Shown: positions 32,083 to 42,020 of the stretch, one piece after another | Numbering within the stretch: position 1 is the first letter of the stretch | Layout: each line of letters begins with the position of its first letter | Source: Sparassis latifolia | Taxonomy: Eukaryota > Basidiomycota > Agaricomycetes > Polyporales > Sparassidaceae | Length of the DNA stretch: 64,000 bases | Direction of reading: 5' to 3' | Assembly: GCA_018466975.1 (NCBI GenBank) | Contig: CM031554.1 | Coordinates: 1,240,001 to 1,304,000, forward strand | Made by a program: the position numbers and the translations under genes | The notes under the pieces: generated by a model | What the model was told of the DNA's origin: nothing | The model's input: only the letters and a program-made list of their open reading frames with translations | The model's database searches: none

Positions 32083-34549
32083 TCAGACCTCCTGCTCGTA
32101 TGCATCCCACTCTCCATAGTCCTCACCCTTATCGCTTCCTTCCTCCACATCGTCCTCCCCAACCGCATCCTCATCCGCCTCTCCAAGATCAACGTATTCT
32201 GTATTTTGATGGGCATCAGCAACTGGCGCCCGCTGGGTGACATTTCTGGACTGAGATGGTGCCATGCCGACCCCGCCGCCGCCCTCCTCGACGATGAGCA
32301 TGCCTTCTCCGTCGCTCTTGTCGTCCATGACATACAGGCCGTCGTCCTTGTCATCTAGGCCTGGCGTACTCGGCGTCTTGATGGTACTTTCCGTGAAGAG
32401 GTCCTTGAGCGCGTCATAATTGATCCGCTTGCTGTACTTCGGATTTTTCTTGAGAAGGTTGCGTACAGATTCGGCTGCTGTGCTTCCGTGCGGCGTTGAG
32501 GCATCTCGCGGCTTGTTGCTCGTTTTCCGTCGCTGGAGTAGGATGCGATCAGCCACCGGATATCAACAAAGACAAATAGACAACAGAGCGAAAAGCATCT
32601 GCCCTGTTCGGGATACGAACCTTGCGACTCTTCTTGTCCTTTGCCTCACCTTGCTGGTCGCCTCTCGCTATAGCAGTACCATTCAGCAAAGTCATGCAAT
32701 TTGTTATAGACGCGTATTCTCTTGATGTACTCACCGGCAATAGCCTCCAGATACTCTCGGTTCATCTCAACCCAGACGCGCTCCTTTATCTTCACCTCTT
32801 CCTCAGTGAGGAGGAATCTGTCTAGCTCATCTTCGTCCAGGCCCATCAGCTCGTCGTCGCCAATAAAATGCTCCAAGCGCCGTTGCTCTGCCTCGGCTAG
32901 CGCGGAGCTTAGCACTGCACCCTGCGCGTTCGCGAGGAAGTCCGAGACCTCTTCTGCGACAACAGCGTTCACAGTTTCCTCCAGAGGGGAGGGCGGTGGC
33001 AGATCCATCTCTAGGACTTTGTCTGGTAGTAGATTCTGAGGCATAGGTATTGGCGGTGGGGCAGAAGGATGTTCATGATCAAGCAGTGCTGGGTCGATGT
33101 TGGAGTCGGTCTCGTCGTATTCAGGAAAGAATAGGGGAGGTTGAGTAGTTCCCGTCAGGATTCCCTGGTTGAGTAGGGCAGGATCAATTTGGTGATGCGG
33201 GAGCGGCTCCGGCGCAACCTCGATCTCCCCTTCATGAGCTTCGTCCTGAGCTTCATCGTCGGCCTCACCTTCATCCTCTTCGCCCCTCTTGCGCTTCTTC
33301 CTTTTGCCCTTGCCCTTGCCCTTACCTTTCTTCGTCTTCTTTCTATCATTCTCCTGCTCTTCCTTATCTTTCTCTTCCCTCTCCTTCCCCTTCGTGTACG
33401 CTGGAGGGTCCATCTCCTCCTCGAGCCACACGCTTCGGAAGTCCGCGAGCGTGAGCGCGCCGGAAGGCGTACACTTGAACTCGTCGAGGCGCTTCTTCAG
33501 CGTCGTGTCCGCGATCTTGACGACCTGTACGATCTCGGCGATGCTGCGGCGGAAATTGTTCATGCGCGCGGCAAGCAGCAGTGCCGCGCCGCAGATGCCT
33601 GCGGGTCGCCGCCCGCGCGTCATCCAGTCGCGGTCGAAGCGCTGCACGAGCCGCACTGCGTCCATTGCGACTTGGTGCGTCTCCTCGCCGAACTCGAGCA
33701 GCGCGGCGAAGCGCGAGATGTAGTGAGATGGATCGACAAGGGGTAGCCGCAGGTTGAGCGTCTGCACGAGCTGCAGGTAAGTGTGCCCAAGCTCGAATAC
33801 ATTCACCTAAGTGGGCATGCGGGTGATTATTGACATAAGTGTGTGGAAAGATTGATGGTGAGGGACGCACCTGGAGAAGGTCGGAGAAGTCGATAAGCAT
33901 GTAGTTCCGTGTTTCTTTTTGCCGGCACGCAACGTACAAGCACACGGCGACAACATTCATGCTCTTGCGCCCCTTTGTGAACTTGTGCTCAACGGCGAGC
34001 GTGTACAGTCTCGTCGCAGCCAGTGAGACTACTTCAGAAAGTCTCATTACCGTTGCGACCTGGAAAATCTTTCTGCTTGCTAGAGAAGAGGATGATGGGG
34101 AACGATCAGCTAAATGAAACCAAAGCTTACCATTTGCGATAGTCTGTTCCCTGCTCTCACTACTTCCCCTATTTCCGAACGGTCCTCCCATCCTAGCACG
34201 GGCTAGGGGGGGTCATCAATGAGGGACTTTGATCAATGCACGTTCGAACGTACTTGCTCCCTGCCCAACAAAGCTTCCTTGTACCATCGCTGCACCGGTA
34301 CTCGTCTCGCCGAACATTACCTGACAAAGCATCTTTCGGTGACATGTTCAGATAAGCTTCCAGGAACAAGCCACACACCTCGCTGACAATCGTGTTCTCC
34401 TCAACGACCGTTCCGCACTGCACGCAGAAGCCATTACCGGCCGCGGCATCGTACTCGATGACCGTCCCCCCGCAATCTGTGCAGACGGTCTGAGGGTAAG
34501 GAGAGACTTATGAGTGGCTATACTGGAAAGCCAACAAAATGCTCACCAT
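32083..34549 (-). CDS. BRF1: Transcription factor IIIB subunit BRF1
   Basis: A multi-exon minus-strand gene. The likely first exon codes only the initiator Met (34549-34547, followed by GTGAGC); the next exon holds the TFIIB-type zinc ribbon ('VCTDCGG' then '[17 protein letters not shown]'). Then come '[17 protein letters not shown]', the first cyclin fold ('[20 protein letters not shown]', '[19 protein letters not shown]'), the second cyclin fold ('[20 protein letters not shown]', '[15 protein letters not shown]'), an acidic and Lys-rich linker, and the Brf1 homology block ('[16 protein letters not shown]', '[17 protein letters not shown]'). It acts in the nucleus with TBP and Bdp1 to recruit RNA polymerase III. 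Confidence 0.92.
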
Positions 34550-35031
34550 GGTACTGAGTGCATGGATATGTTACAATAAGTCTTAGAGCTGTATCGGTCT
34601 ACATTGTCATGACTGAGCCAACAGAGCTGATGCAGAAAAAAAACACTCACCGTCAACAGAACTGTCAGATTATAAACCTGTAATTCAACACTTCTGCACA
34701 AAAACGATACAATTTTAGCGTCCAAGACGGGGAAGTAGAATCGCGTCTCTGAGTCAATGCAGACATGGAAGGAGTGCTCACTTGCGATTTACGGTACGAA
34801 AAGTCTACCGCAGAGTTTCACCCCCAGAATGGCGTGCGAAAATAAAAAGGATTATCTTAGGCAAATCCTCCGCGGCGTAAGAGTGGTAACAGTTCTGCGC
34901 GCCAGAGCCGCTCGAGAGACAGAGAACCGCCAAGCGCCCATAAAGCTCTGTGACTCGGCAGTTGTGACGGTCTGTGTGACTAGACATCATCGTGTGACAC
35001 TTGACATGAAGCCACTCATTAACATTTCCAC
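34550..35031. other. Upstream region of BRF1
   Basis: No gene recognised. Probably the BRF1 promoter and 5' leader, ending at the 9-bp duplication of the MULE-like element. Confidence 0.35.
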
Positions 35032-35061
35032 CAGGCTCCTAAAACCATCCGTCGCTATAGT

Positions 35062-35465
35062 GGATGCCTTCCCGTAGCCGTTTAGAAACGTTCTAAACTA
35101 AATTTCGTCTCTAAATCTGGCCGGCACGTCGGCAAATTGATCTCCGCATACCGTGAGAGCAAAGTGAGCTCTTTCTAAACCTTATATCTGGAAGGGGGGG
35201 TCGACCCCCCCTTCCAGATTCTAAACGTCTCTCTAAACGATGATTTCGATCTCCGCCCACTCGCAATGCCCATCTTTGCCTATATTTGGTGCTGCATATT
35301 GCTTACATCATGCTGCCGCTCGTCCTCCGACCCTCTAGAACTTGGTTTGATCATCATCATGTTGTGACGCTACGGTTTCACAAATCCTGCTGTTCCGACA
35401 CAGTGGGGTGTTTCGCAGTCCGCTTTGTGATTTAGAAGTGCTCCAAATCCTACGGGAAGGCATCC
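35062..35465. mobile_element. 404-bp small TIR element nested in the MULE left arm
   Basis: It has 16-bp perfect inverted ends (GGATGCCTTCCCGTAG) and a 3-bp duplication AGT (35059-35061 and 35466-35468); the right MULE arm shows the empty site. It is non-coding, contains several TCTAAAC motifs and a perfect 34-bp palindrome. The 3-bp duplication resembles that of the MITE at 13530, but the ends are unrelated. Confidence 0.85.
35186..35219. repeat. Perfect 34-bp palindrome with G7/C7 tracts
   Basis: The arms ATCTGGAAGGGGGGGTC and GACCCCCCCTTCCAGAT meet with no spacer, the centre being a SalI-type GTCGAC. It lies in the middle of the nested 404-bp element. As RNA or cruciform DNA it would form a long GC-rich hairpin. 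Confidence 0.9.
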
Positions 35466-36314
35466 AGTGTTCTCGCTCCTTTATCCTAACAGCATGTTTT
35501 AGTGATCATGTGACATATGTTTTATGAGACCTACCCTTTTGAGCGAAAATTACGGGATAAGGAAATTCGTACGGAGGAGGAGAACACTATAGGACGGCTG
35601 GCCAAACTGGTCATCCGAGGTTACGCCGAACGCGCGCAACCAGCATTTCTCGCAGGAAAAGCGGAGCAACCCTAGCTTGGGTCTTATTTTTCTCTGCGCA
35701 AGCGACCCAAATCCGACGTTCGCGTACTGCACGAGTGCGCCCACCGTCGCGCCACAATGCAAGCCCCGGGGCTGTTGATTGTATTGAAGGTGCACTAAAC
35801 TAGGTGTAAGACTACCCAGTTGTCATATATTTCAGGCACATTGGCCGCAAGGCCGTCAAGAACAAATTTATATGGAGCACAGTACTAGTGACTCAGAGTT
35901 GCATTGACACTTCACTTCTATCCACTCTGGAGCCTGATGCTCTCAGCAATACTTAGCAGTCCTCTAAAACAATGAAGTAAGCAATAATGTGTATGTGTTG
36001 CATGCCTGGTGGGCTCACTCGTGCACTACGTGCACGTCGGATTTGGGTCGCTTGCGCAGAGAAAAATAAGACCCAAGCTAGGGTTGCTCCGCTTTTCCTG
36101 CGAGAAATGCTGGTTGCGCGCGTTCGGCGTAACCTCGGATGACCAGTTTGGCCAGCCGTCCTATAGTGTTCTCCTCCTCCGTACGAATTTCCTTATCCCG
36201 TAATTTTCGCTCAAAAGGGTAGGTCTCATAAAACATATGTCACATGATCACTAAAACATGCTGTTAGGATAAAGGAGCGAGAACACTATAGCGACGGATG
36301 GTTTTAGGAGCCTG

Positions 36315-36827
36315 CATTTCCACCATGTTTCCAGCTCACCGGCGTTCCTGAATGGGACCAATGCCGGTTACCTACCTACCTACCTACCTACCTACCAACG
36401 AAGACCTCGCCAGCTCAGGTTCTCTTTCATATCGAAATGACTCCCTGAAGCAATTGCAATCATATTTGATTCGTGATTTTCAGGGGCAGGAATTGATCTA
36501 GCCTCATCGTGTACGCCAGACATTATTATATCGTGAGATCGCCTTTCTGTTCTTCCATTACTGTCTCCTGCTCTACATCTCTGTCAGTGTAGGTGCTGAG
36601 CGACAAGCTTCGTACTCAGCTATCTCATCCTAACACTAGGAGGTTGTCCTGAATTCTGCTCTATCTGATAACCGCCTGGTTCTGCCACGTGTGTGCCTGC
36701 TCGGACGCGATCGACTTTTGCAGTGACTCGGTGGCTTTCATCCATCAAGGACGCAGCTGCGCATTGTCTCCACGCTCGATAACGCTATAAGTAACCTGCG
36801 GGTTACTGGCGTGCGCAGCTCTGAACG
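36315..36827. promoter_or_regulatory. Intergenic with ACCT microsatellite; promoter of secreted-protein gene
   Basis: A (ACCT)6-7 tract lies at 36370-36396. Near the gene start are CGCTATAAGTAAC (about 36783) and a small foldback GTAACCTGCGGGTTAC (about 36791). Nothing coding is recognised. Confidence 0.45.
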
Positions 36828-38948
36828 ATGCGCTTGGTCGACTTTGCCCTCAGTCTGTCCTGTGCTGCCGCAATGGTGCAGGCAGCGCAGATTCCGTTCG
36901 GTTTCTCACCTCCGCCCGAAGCTCATGTAGGAGATGACGTCAATCTGGGCGAGTGGAATCTGAGCGTGACACCTCCTTCCAACGCTACAGGTCACTGGAT
37001 TTTTGACACAGCCGGTTCGTTCCTGCAGCACTGGCCGAACACTCGACTGCGGAACGGTGAGCATGACGTCTGTACAGTACGCTTGCGTATGGCCTCATCG
37101 TAGTCTTGTCTAGGTCACAATATTGTACCAGGCATCTTGCCTACGGGGACATTACTGTACCACGGCGCTGCTACATCGGAAGTACCCACTGTTCCGGAGT
37201 GGACCGGTATGTTCGATTGCTTCGCTTAGATGTAAATACTGATGTTTACCGCCGCATCCTCGACGCGAACCTGTACTTGAACTATAGCTACCGATCCAGA
37301 GCACTCATTCCTCTTCTGTCGTGGCCAGACTGACACAGGGTGTTGGCATCTTACACTGGTAGCCACGCGTCCATTGCAAATCTTGTACTTCGACGGAAGC
37401 AGTGCTGCCAAAATGACCAGCGGTCCGTTCGACACTCAGGATATCATTACGTGGGGTCGGATTAACCCGCCGAATATGACGTTAAGAAACGAGAGGGAGA
37501 GGATTGCTAGGCTCTGCGAGTGGGGGAAACCGTTCGGAATAGATGGTTTCCTCAGGTCAGTGTATCGGCTCGGAATAAGGAATACGATATTAATTTATCT
37601 CATTGCTCTTCAGAATGGAGATGGATTTGTACGTGCCCTTATCATGTTCTCGTCTTCGCGAGTTTCTCATGTCATAACCACTATAGCGAGATCATGCTAT
37701 GTGACTTCACATACGGCGTCGAAACCGTCTCCTTCCTTAATCTCGCAACCAACATACCACCGCGTGGACCTGGCAACCGACCTCCGCCTCCGGAACGGAA
37801 CGACACCAACCCACACGCATTCGCACCCGACAAGAACCCCAACACGTTCGCACCCGACAACAACACGATGCCTACAGCTATTCACGAAGTAATCTGGTCT
37901 GGGCACTGGCATAACCGCTACCCTGGCGACAAGCGCATCCAGCTCGACTACTCGCGCATACTCTCGTTCTACGATACGGAGCTCGTCCCAAGCCTTATCG
38001 CGATGCGTGAGGGTAAGGAGCGGTGGTACCACCGACTGCAGGGCATTTCACACGAGGACATCATCGCTTCTACGGTGCGGCTGGAGGACCTACTGCGGCG
38101 CAAGCCTGGTGGGAGTGGGGTAGACTGGGAGACGCTGCTGCGTGTGGTAGTGGACCGCTACGCCGACAGGCTCGAGCTGGTACAATACATTCTGAACGGG
38201 ACTGACCCGAGTACTAAACTGGAGACGGCAAAGAAGGTGCAGGACCAGCTGCGTACCATGCTCACTCCCTACATCCTGCACTCCATAGTGCCTTCAAACG
38301 GGACTGACGACGCCGCCACTCTACACGCGTGGGCGGCACCGGTCTTCCGGTTCTGCTCGACGGCGCATACGGCGTACATCACCACTCCTGCGTTCGCGGA
38401 CCGGCTTACGCAATCCGAGCACCTCTTGCTCAGCGCAGTGCGCTCTACCAGTCGTGAGATCTGCCGCGTCGTGACGAATATGTGGGCTAAGGGCGTCGAA
38501 GGCGGATTGGATGAGCTCAAGTCTGGGATGGATGTTGATCAGCATGCAGACGAAGATATTGTCTCCGAAATTTTGCAGAAATGGTCCATTGACATTGACT
38601 ACCTGATGAAGTGGCTGGATTGGAGCGTGTGGGTCAAGTGCCGCCCCGCGTGTTCGATTGAGGTGCGCCCTTAAGTTTTGATGATCAAAAGTACGCTGAC
38701 ACGCATCTACGATACCGCAGGAGGAGTGCTACCTGCCTACCTGGCCATACTTCATCGTCCGTCCTCCCAGGCCCGGTGGTCCTCGTCCGCCTGGAGAGTC
38801 CCCGAACCCTCCGCCACAATACCCGCCTGGTGCGCCACCTACGACAGAACCGGGCGACTTCCCTTCCCCCTTCTTTGCACCCGACAACGATTGGGACGAG
38901 CCGCAGCCGAAGTGCGTTCGACGCATTGCCCCATATGGGAGTCTCTAA
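36828..38948 (+). CDS. Secreted protein of an uncharacterised basidiomycete family
   Basis: Six exons can be read; splice sites at 37055/37114 and about 38664/38720, among others, restore frame. The first 19 residues form a signal peptide ending 'AAMVQAAQ'. Features include N-glycosylation sequons ('NLSV', 'NATG'), 'CWHLTLVATRPLQILYFDGSS', 'CEWGKPFGIDGFLRMEMDFE', 'LCDFTYGVETVSFLNL', 'GHWHNRYPGDKRIQLD' and a Cys-rich then Pro-rich end ('CRPACSIEEECYLPTWP', Pro-Gly stretch). I know these as a widespread unnamed Agaricomycete family; no catalytic motif is recognised. Probably a cell-surface or extracellular protein of unknown role. Confidence 0.75.
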
Positions 38949-39280
38949 GTGTGATCAATGTCCCTTGGTTTATGTCGTTGAACGTTGATGGGTTGCATTT
39001 GACAGATGCCAGATGTTTAGATCCTAGACGCTAAGCTATTGCGTGTATATTGATTATCTACTGCTTCCCTGCTCGTGCCCTTAGAATGTTTTTCTCTCTC
39101 TCGTCCGGTTTTCTATCAACGTCCTGAAGTGTGGCTCGCTGTCGAGCTCTTCGTCTGCTATCATACACGAAGTGACGGATAACGTAGTAGCCCTCATGGT
39201 ATATCCTATTCCCAATTCATGATCCCTGCGATAAGATGCCTCAGTTGCCGTGCGTCTACTGCACATATCCACCGCTACCC
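38949..39280. other. Intergenic between convergent secreted-protein genes
   Basis: About 330 bp holding the 3' ends of two convergent genes. No ORF or RNA gene recognised. Confidence 0.4.
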
Positions 39281-40443
39281 TTAACCCTCGACAAAGGTGA
39301 GTGTCTGTATAAGCATGATCAGCACTGATTGTTTCTGCGTGGAGAGTGGGGAGACGTCTACGCACCACAGTAGGCCCGGGTCCGAAGTTTGCCGCGAACG
39401 CGCCAGGGTCAGCGGTGAGCACGATGACGTTGTTCGCTGTATTGTACACCAGGTATGTCGTAGGTGCGCCTGCATTATCGAAATACCACCGATGTCAGCC
39501 ACCGGTCGTCGCGTCCCACTTTGGAAGTGTACTCACCGCCATCGCTGTTGATCCACTGGGCAATGACCGCGCCGCTCGCTGCGTCGACCTTCCAGATTGC
39601 GCTCTCTTCGTTCTCCGCCATACCCGTCGCAAAGGAGTACGAGCTGTCGCCCGCAGAGGGATGAGCATGCGGGGCGGCTGTCAGAATTATTCGGTAAGTG
39701 AGTTGGTGCCAGACGAGAGCGAATGAGACGCACTCTGGGTCGTACCGCCGAGGTACGCGTAGTTGTCTGAGCCCGTGGTGAGGTCCGAGGACGAGCTGCC
39801 ATAGCCGGTGATACCACCGAGGAGAGTGAAGTCCGCGATACCGTTCTACCGTCGATAACCGTCAGCCCAAGGACAATGCGGGCGGGATGAGATACTAACC
39901 AGCGTAACCAGGTCAAGGGGAAGGCCGGTGTTACAAGTCGTGAACTGCACTCGCAGTGCGTCTCCAGTGTCGGTTGTGACACCGTACTCGCCGTACTGGT
40001 TGGGAACACGGGAGACGAAGGTGTTGGGGTCGATGCCCGTGCCGGCGACATGGAGCGTTCCCGTCAGCGTGTTGCAAGCGCCGGGAGCGGGGGACGCTCT
40101 CGGTGCGATGCGCCTCGCTGCAATATCACAGAATGTGATCAGTGATTGTAGCGGACGAAGAATGGATGGATAAAGGCGGCTGACCAGAGTGCTGGAAACG
40201 CGGCCTGTTGGGCGGGAGACCACGGGCCATGCGCTGAGCATTGGTCTGAGGCACTGGGTTGGAGAGATGAAAGGTGTTGAGGAGGATGCCGACGGGGTTA
40301 AGCGATCCTGTACGTGCGACCAGGTTGGACGTGGTAGTGGGGTGCGACACAGCGGGGTTCGCTCCTACGAGAGTGGGGACCGCAAGCATTGCCGCGGCAG
40401 TTGCGAAGAAAAGGGAGAACTTGCTGGGGGCAGATGAACGCAT
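39281..40443 (-). CDS. Small secreted protein with MARGLPP motif
   Basis: The ATG at 40441-40443 opens a signal peptide ('FSLFFATAAAMLAVPTLVGA'), followed by 'NAQRMARGLPPNRPRF', a motif I recognise from many unnamed Agaricomycete secreted proteins. Later exons encode 'GTLHVAGTGIDPNTFVSRVP', 'ALRVQFTTC', 'FTLLGGITGYGSSSSDLT', 'IWKVDAASGAVIAQWINSDG' and 'NNVIVLTADPGAFAANFGPG', with a last exon of two codons ending at 39281. The repeated Gly/Ser/Thr-rich beta pattern suggests a jelly-roll-like extracellular domain. Function unknown. Exons were assigned by eye. Confidence 0.7.
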
Positions 40444-41326
40444 GGCGGCGACGAAGTACGGGAGATGGGGGATGTCCGGTGGTGAATGAGTGTGGATGTC
40501 TTCGCGGGCGAATCTTGAAAGAGTGTGGAGGATACGGCGAGCTGCTGACGACCAGGAAGGAGATGGTAGAATTAAAGGAAGATGCGGAAAGCTTCCCCTC
40601 GTGCATCGTGATTTTTATGGAGGCAGACATGGTGGAGGCTGGAGGATGGCTGACTGCTTGCTCAACTTGAATGCCTTCCATATTCGGACAGAGCTCTCAA
40701 AAAGCGCCCATATACTAAGCGCCCATCTTCAATCTACCGGGTTACAGATCATGGACATAACAGTGTCGGTTGCATAAACTGCGGTGGTCAATTCGTACTC
40801 CGTAAAATAACAATTTTTATTGGGGAAATCAAACTAAAGAACATATTCCTAGGGTACGTACAAATCGAGGACAAGACGATAGCGTAGAACGATAACACTG
40901 GTAACAGGACAACAGACAACGAGCTCTAGGAATACAGGACGCAACCGCGCTATGGAGACAGTAACTAGACCTTCCGTAAGTAATACATGTGAACCGCTTG
41001 TCCTCCCAGTCGGAATTGGCGCAAGCCTGTGCTGGCCCGAGCTGGGGACAAGAACGGTTGCCACAATGATAGACAGTACAAAGGCGGGTGAACGAGAAAA
41101 GAATGGACACAGAATAAGCGAAGGTTCTCCTGCGACAGCGGGATAATTATGTGATAAGTGGAGGGGAGCGAGGGCGATTAGACGAAGGATCATGCAGTTT
41201 GCGATAGAGATGACCTGAAGAAGCAGAGAGGAAGAAGTCGCTCTTGCCCTGATATCAGCCTAGGATCAATGGAAAGTAAGGATCGCGGTTAAAGGCGTGA
41301 TGGTCACCACATACCGTTTCTAGAAC
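40444..41326. other. Intergenic, upstream of secreted protein and downstream of peptide precursor
   Basis: No convincing gene. A minus-strand ORF at 40849-41193 directly downstream of the peptide-precursor gene is probably its 3' untranslated region. An ATAACAATTTTTATTGG tract near 40806 is A/T-rich. Confidence 0.35.
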
Positions 41327-42020
41327 CTACATGTCCACTGGCGCTTCGGGGGGAGCAGCAGGTTCTTCCTCGACGGACTGGATATACCGCCAATTATATA
41401 AATAAAACCGACAGTAAGATAATTCCGACTTACATCAGCAGAATCTTCCCGCAAACATCCATCGAAAAAGCCACGCATGAAGCATCCAGATCTCTTGTCT
41501 TTGCTGGACTAATGACCGCAGTATATCAATATCAACCACTAACGTCGAAAAGTGAAGACGGACGCCTACCTCCTCAGAAGGTGCCACTTCTACCGGCTCC
41601 ACGACGCGCACATCAAGCTCAGGCGCTACGTCTATGACCTCCCCTTCGGACTAGAACATATTAAAATCAGAACTGACCTCAACAGAAGGTGGACAGGTCG
41701 GTCTTACAGTGTCTTCTCTGAGGCATCCGGAGAAGTCCCCACGAACGAAACATCCACTCCTCTTTGCTAGATCAAGCTAGTGACAAAGAAACAGTCAGTA
41801 TCTACGAGATCAGCTACGTGGACGACACGTACTGGAATTCGGGAATCGAGAACAAGAAGGCTGTCCCGAGCATTGCCGTATGATCCAACCGGGGCAGCTT
41901 GTGCCAAGAGAGTATCTGATTAAGGGTGAGCACTTGACAAGTAAGGTGCCTTTAGCACTCACTACCGAAGAACAGGGCAAAGACTGAGAAAGTACGGAAC
42001 AGTACGAAGGTGGCTACCAT
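41327..42020 (-). CDS. Probable Kex2-processed repeat peptide (RiPP/pheromone-like) precursor
   Basis: Six exons: 42020-41963, 41915-41833, 41776-41708, 41650-41570, 41508-41434 and 41377-41327. The introns are 47-61 bp (donors GTGAGT, GTACGT, GTAAGA, GTAGGC, GTAAGT; all acceptors AG). The frame is open throughout, 138 aa, and introns 2-5 are phase 0. Residues 1-26 form a signal peptide ('VFALFFGNTLLAQA'). Exons 3 and 5 each encode a Lys-Arg site followed by a repeated core: 'SGCFVRGDFSGCLRED' and 'SGCFMRGFFDGCLRED'. Exons 4 and 6 encode acidic Glu/Pro/Val spacers. The design suggests secretion, Kex2 cleavage and release of two 16-18 aa peptides with a possible C-x8-C disulfide. I do not recognise the peptide. 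Confidence 0.7.

Larger units (their letters stand above)
35032..36314. mobile_element. MULE-like foldback element with roughly 305-bp inverted ends
   Basis: The ends are CAGGCTCCTAAAACC and its reverse complement, flanked by the 9-bp repeat CATTTCCAC (35023-35031 and 36315-36323), the length typical of Mutator-like elements. The arms (35032-35061 plus 35466-35743; and 36009-36314) are almost identical, apart from a nested 404-bp insertion in the left arm. The interior (35744-36008) has no transposase, so the element is non-autonomous. Confidence 0.88.

Noticed and set aside
35550..36203. Two similar 65-80 aa reading frames facing each other
   Set aside because: They are the same sequence in the two inverted arms of the MULE-like element; there is no codon evidence of a protein.
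22040..42020. Idea that RAM1 (farnesyltransferase) and the peptide precursor form a pheromone locus
   Set aside because: The precursor has no C-terminal CaaX box, no pheromone receptor or homeodomain gene is in the window, and the two lie 17 kb apart with unrelated genes between. Co-location looks accidental.
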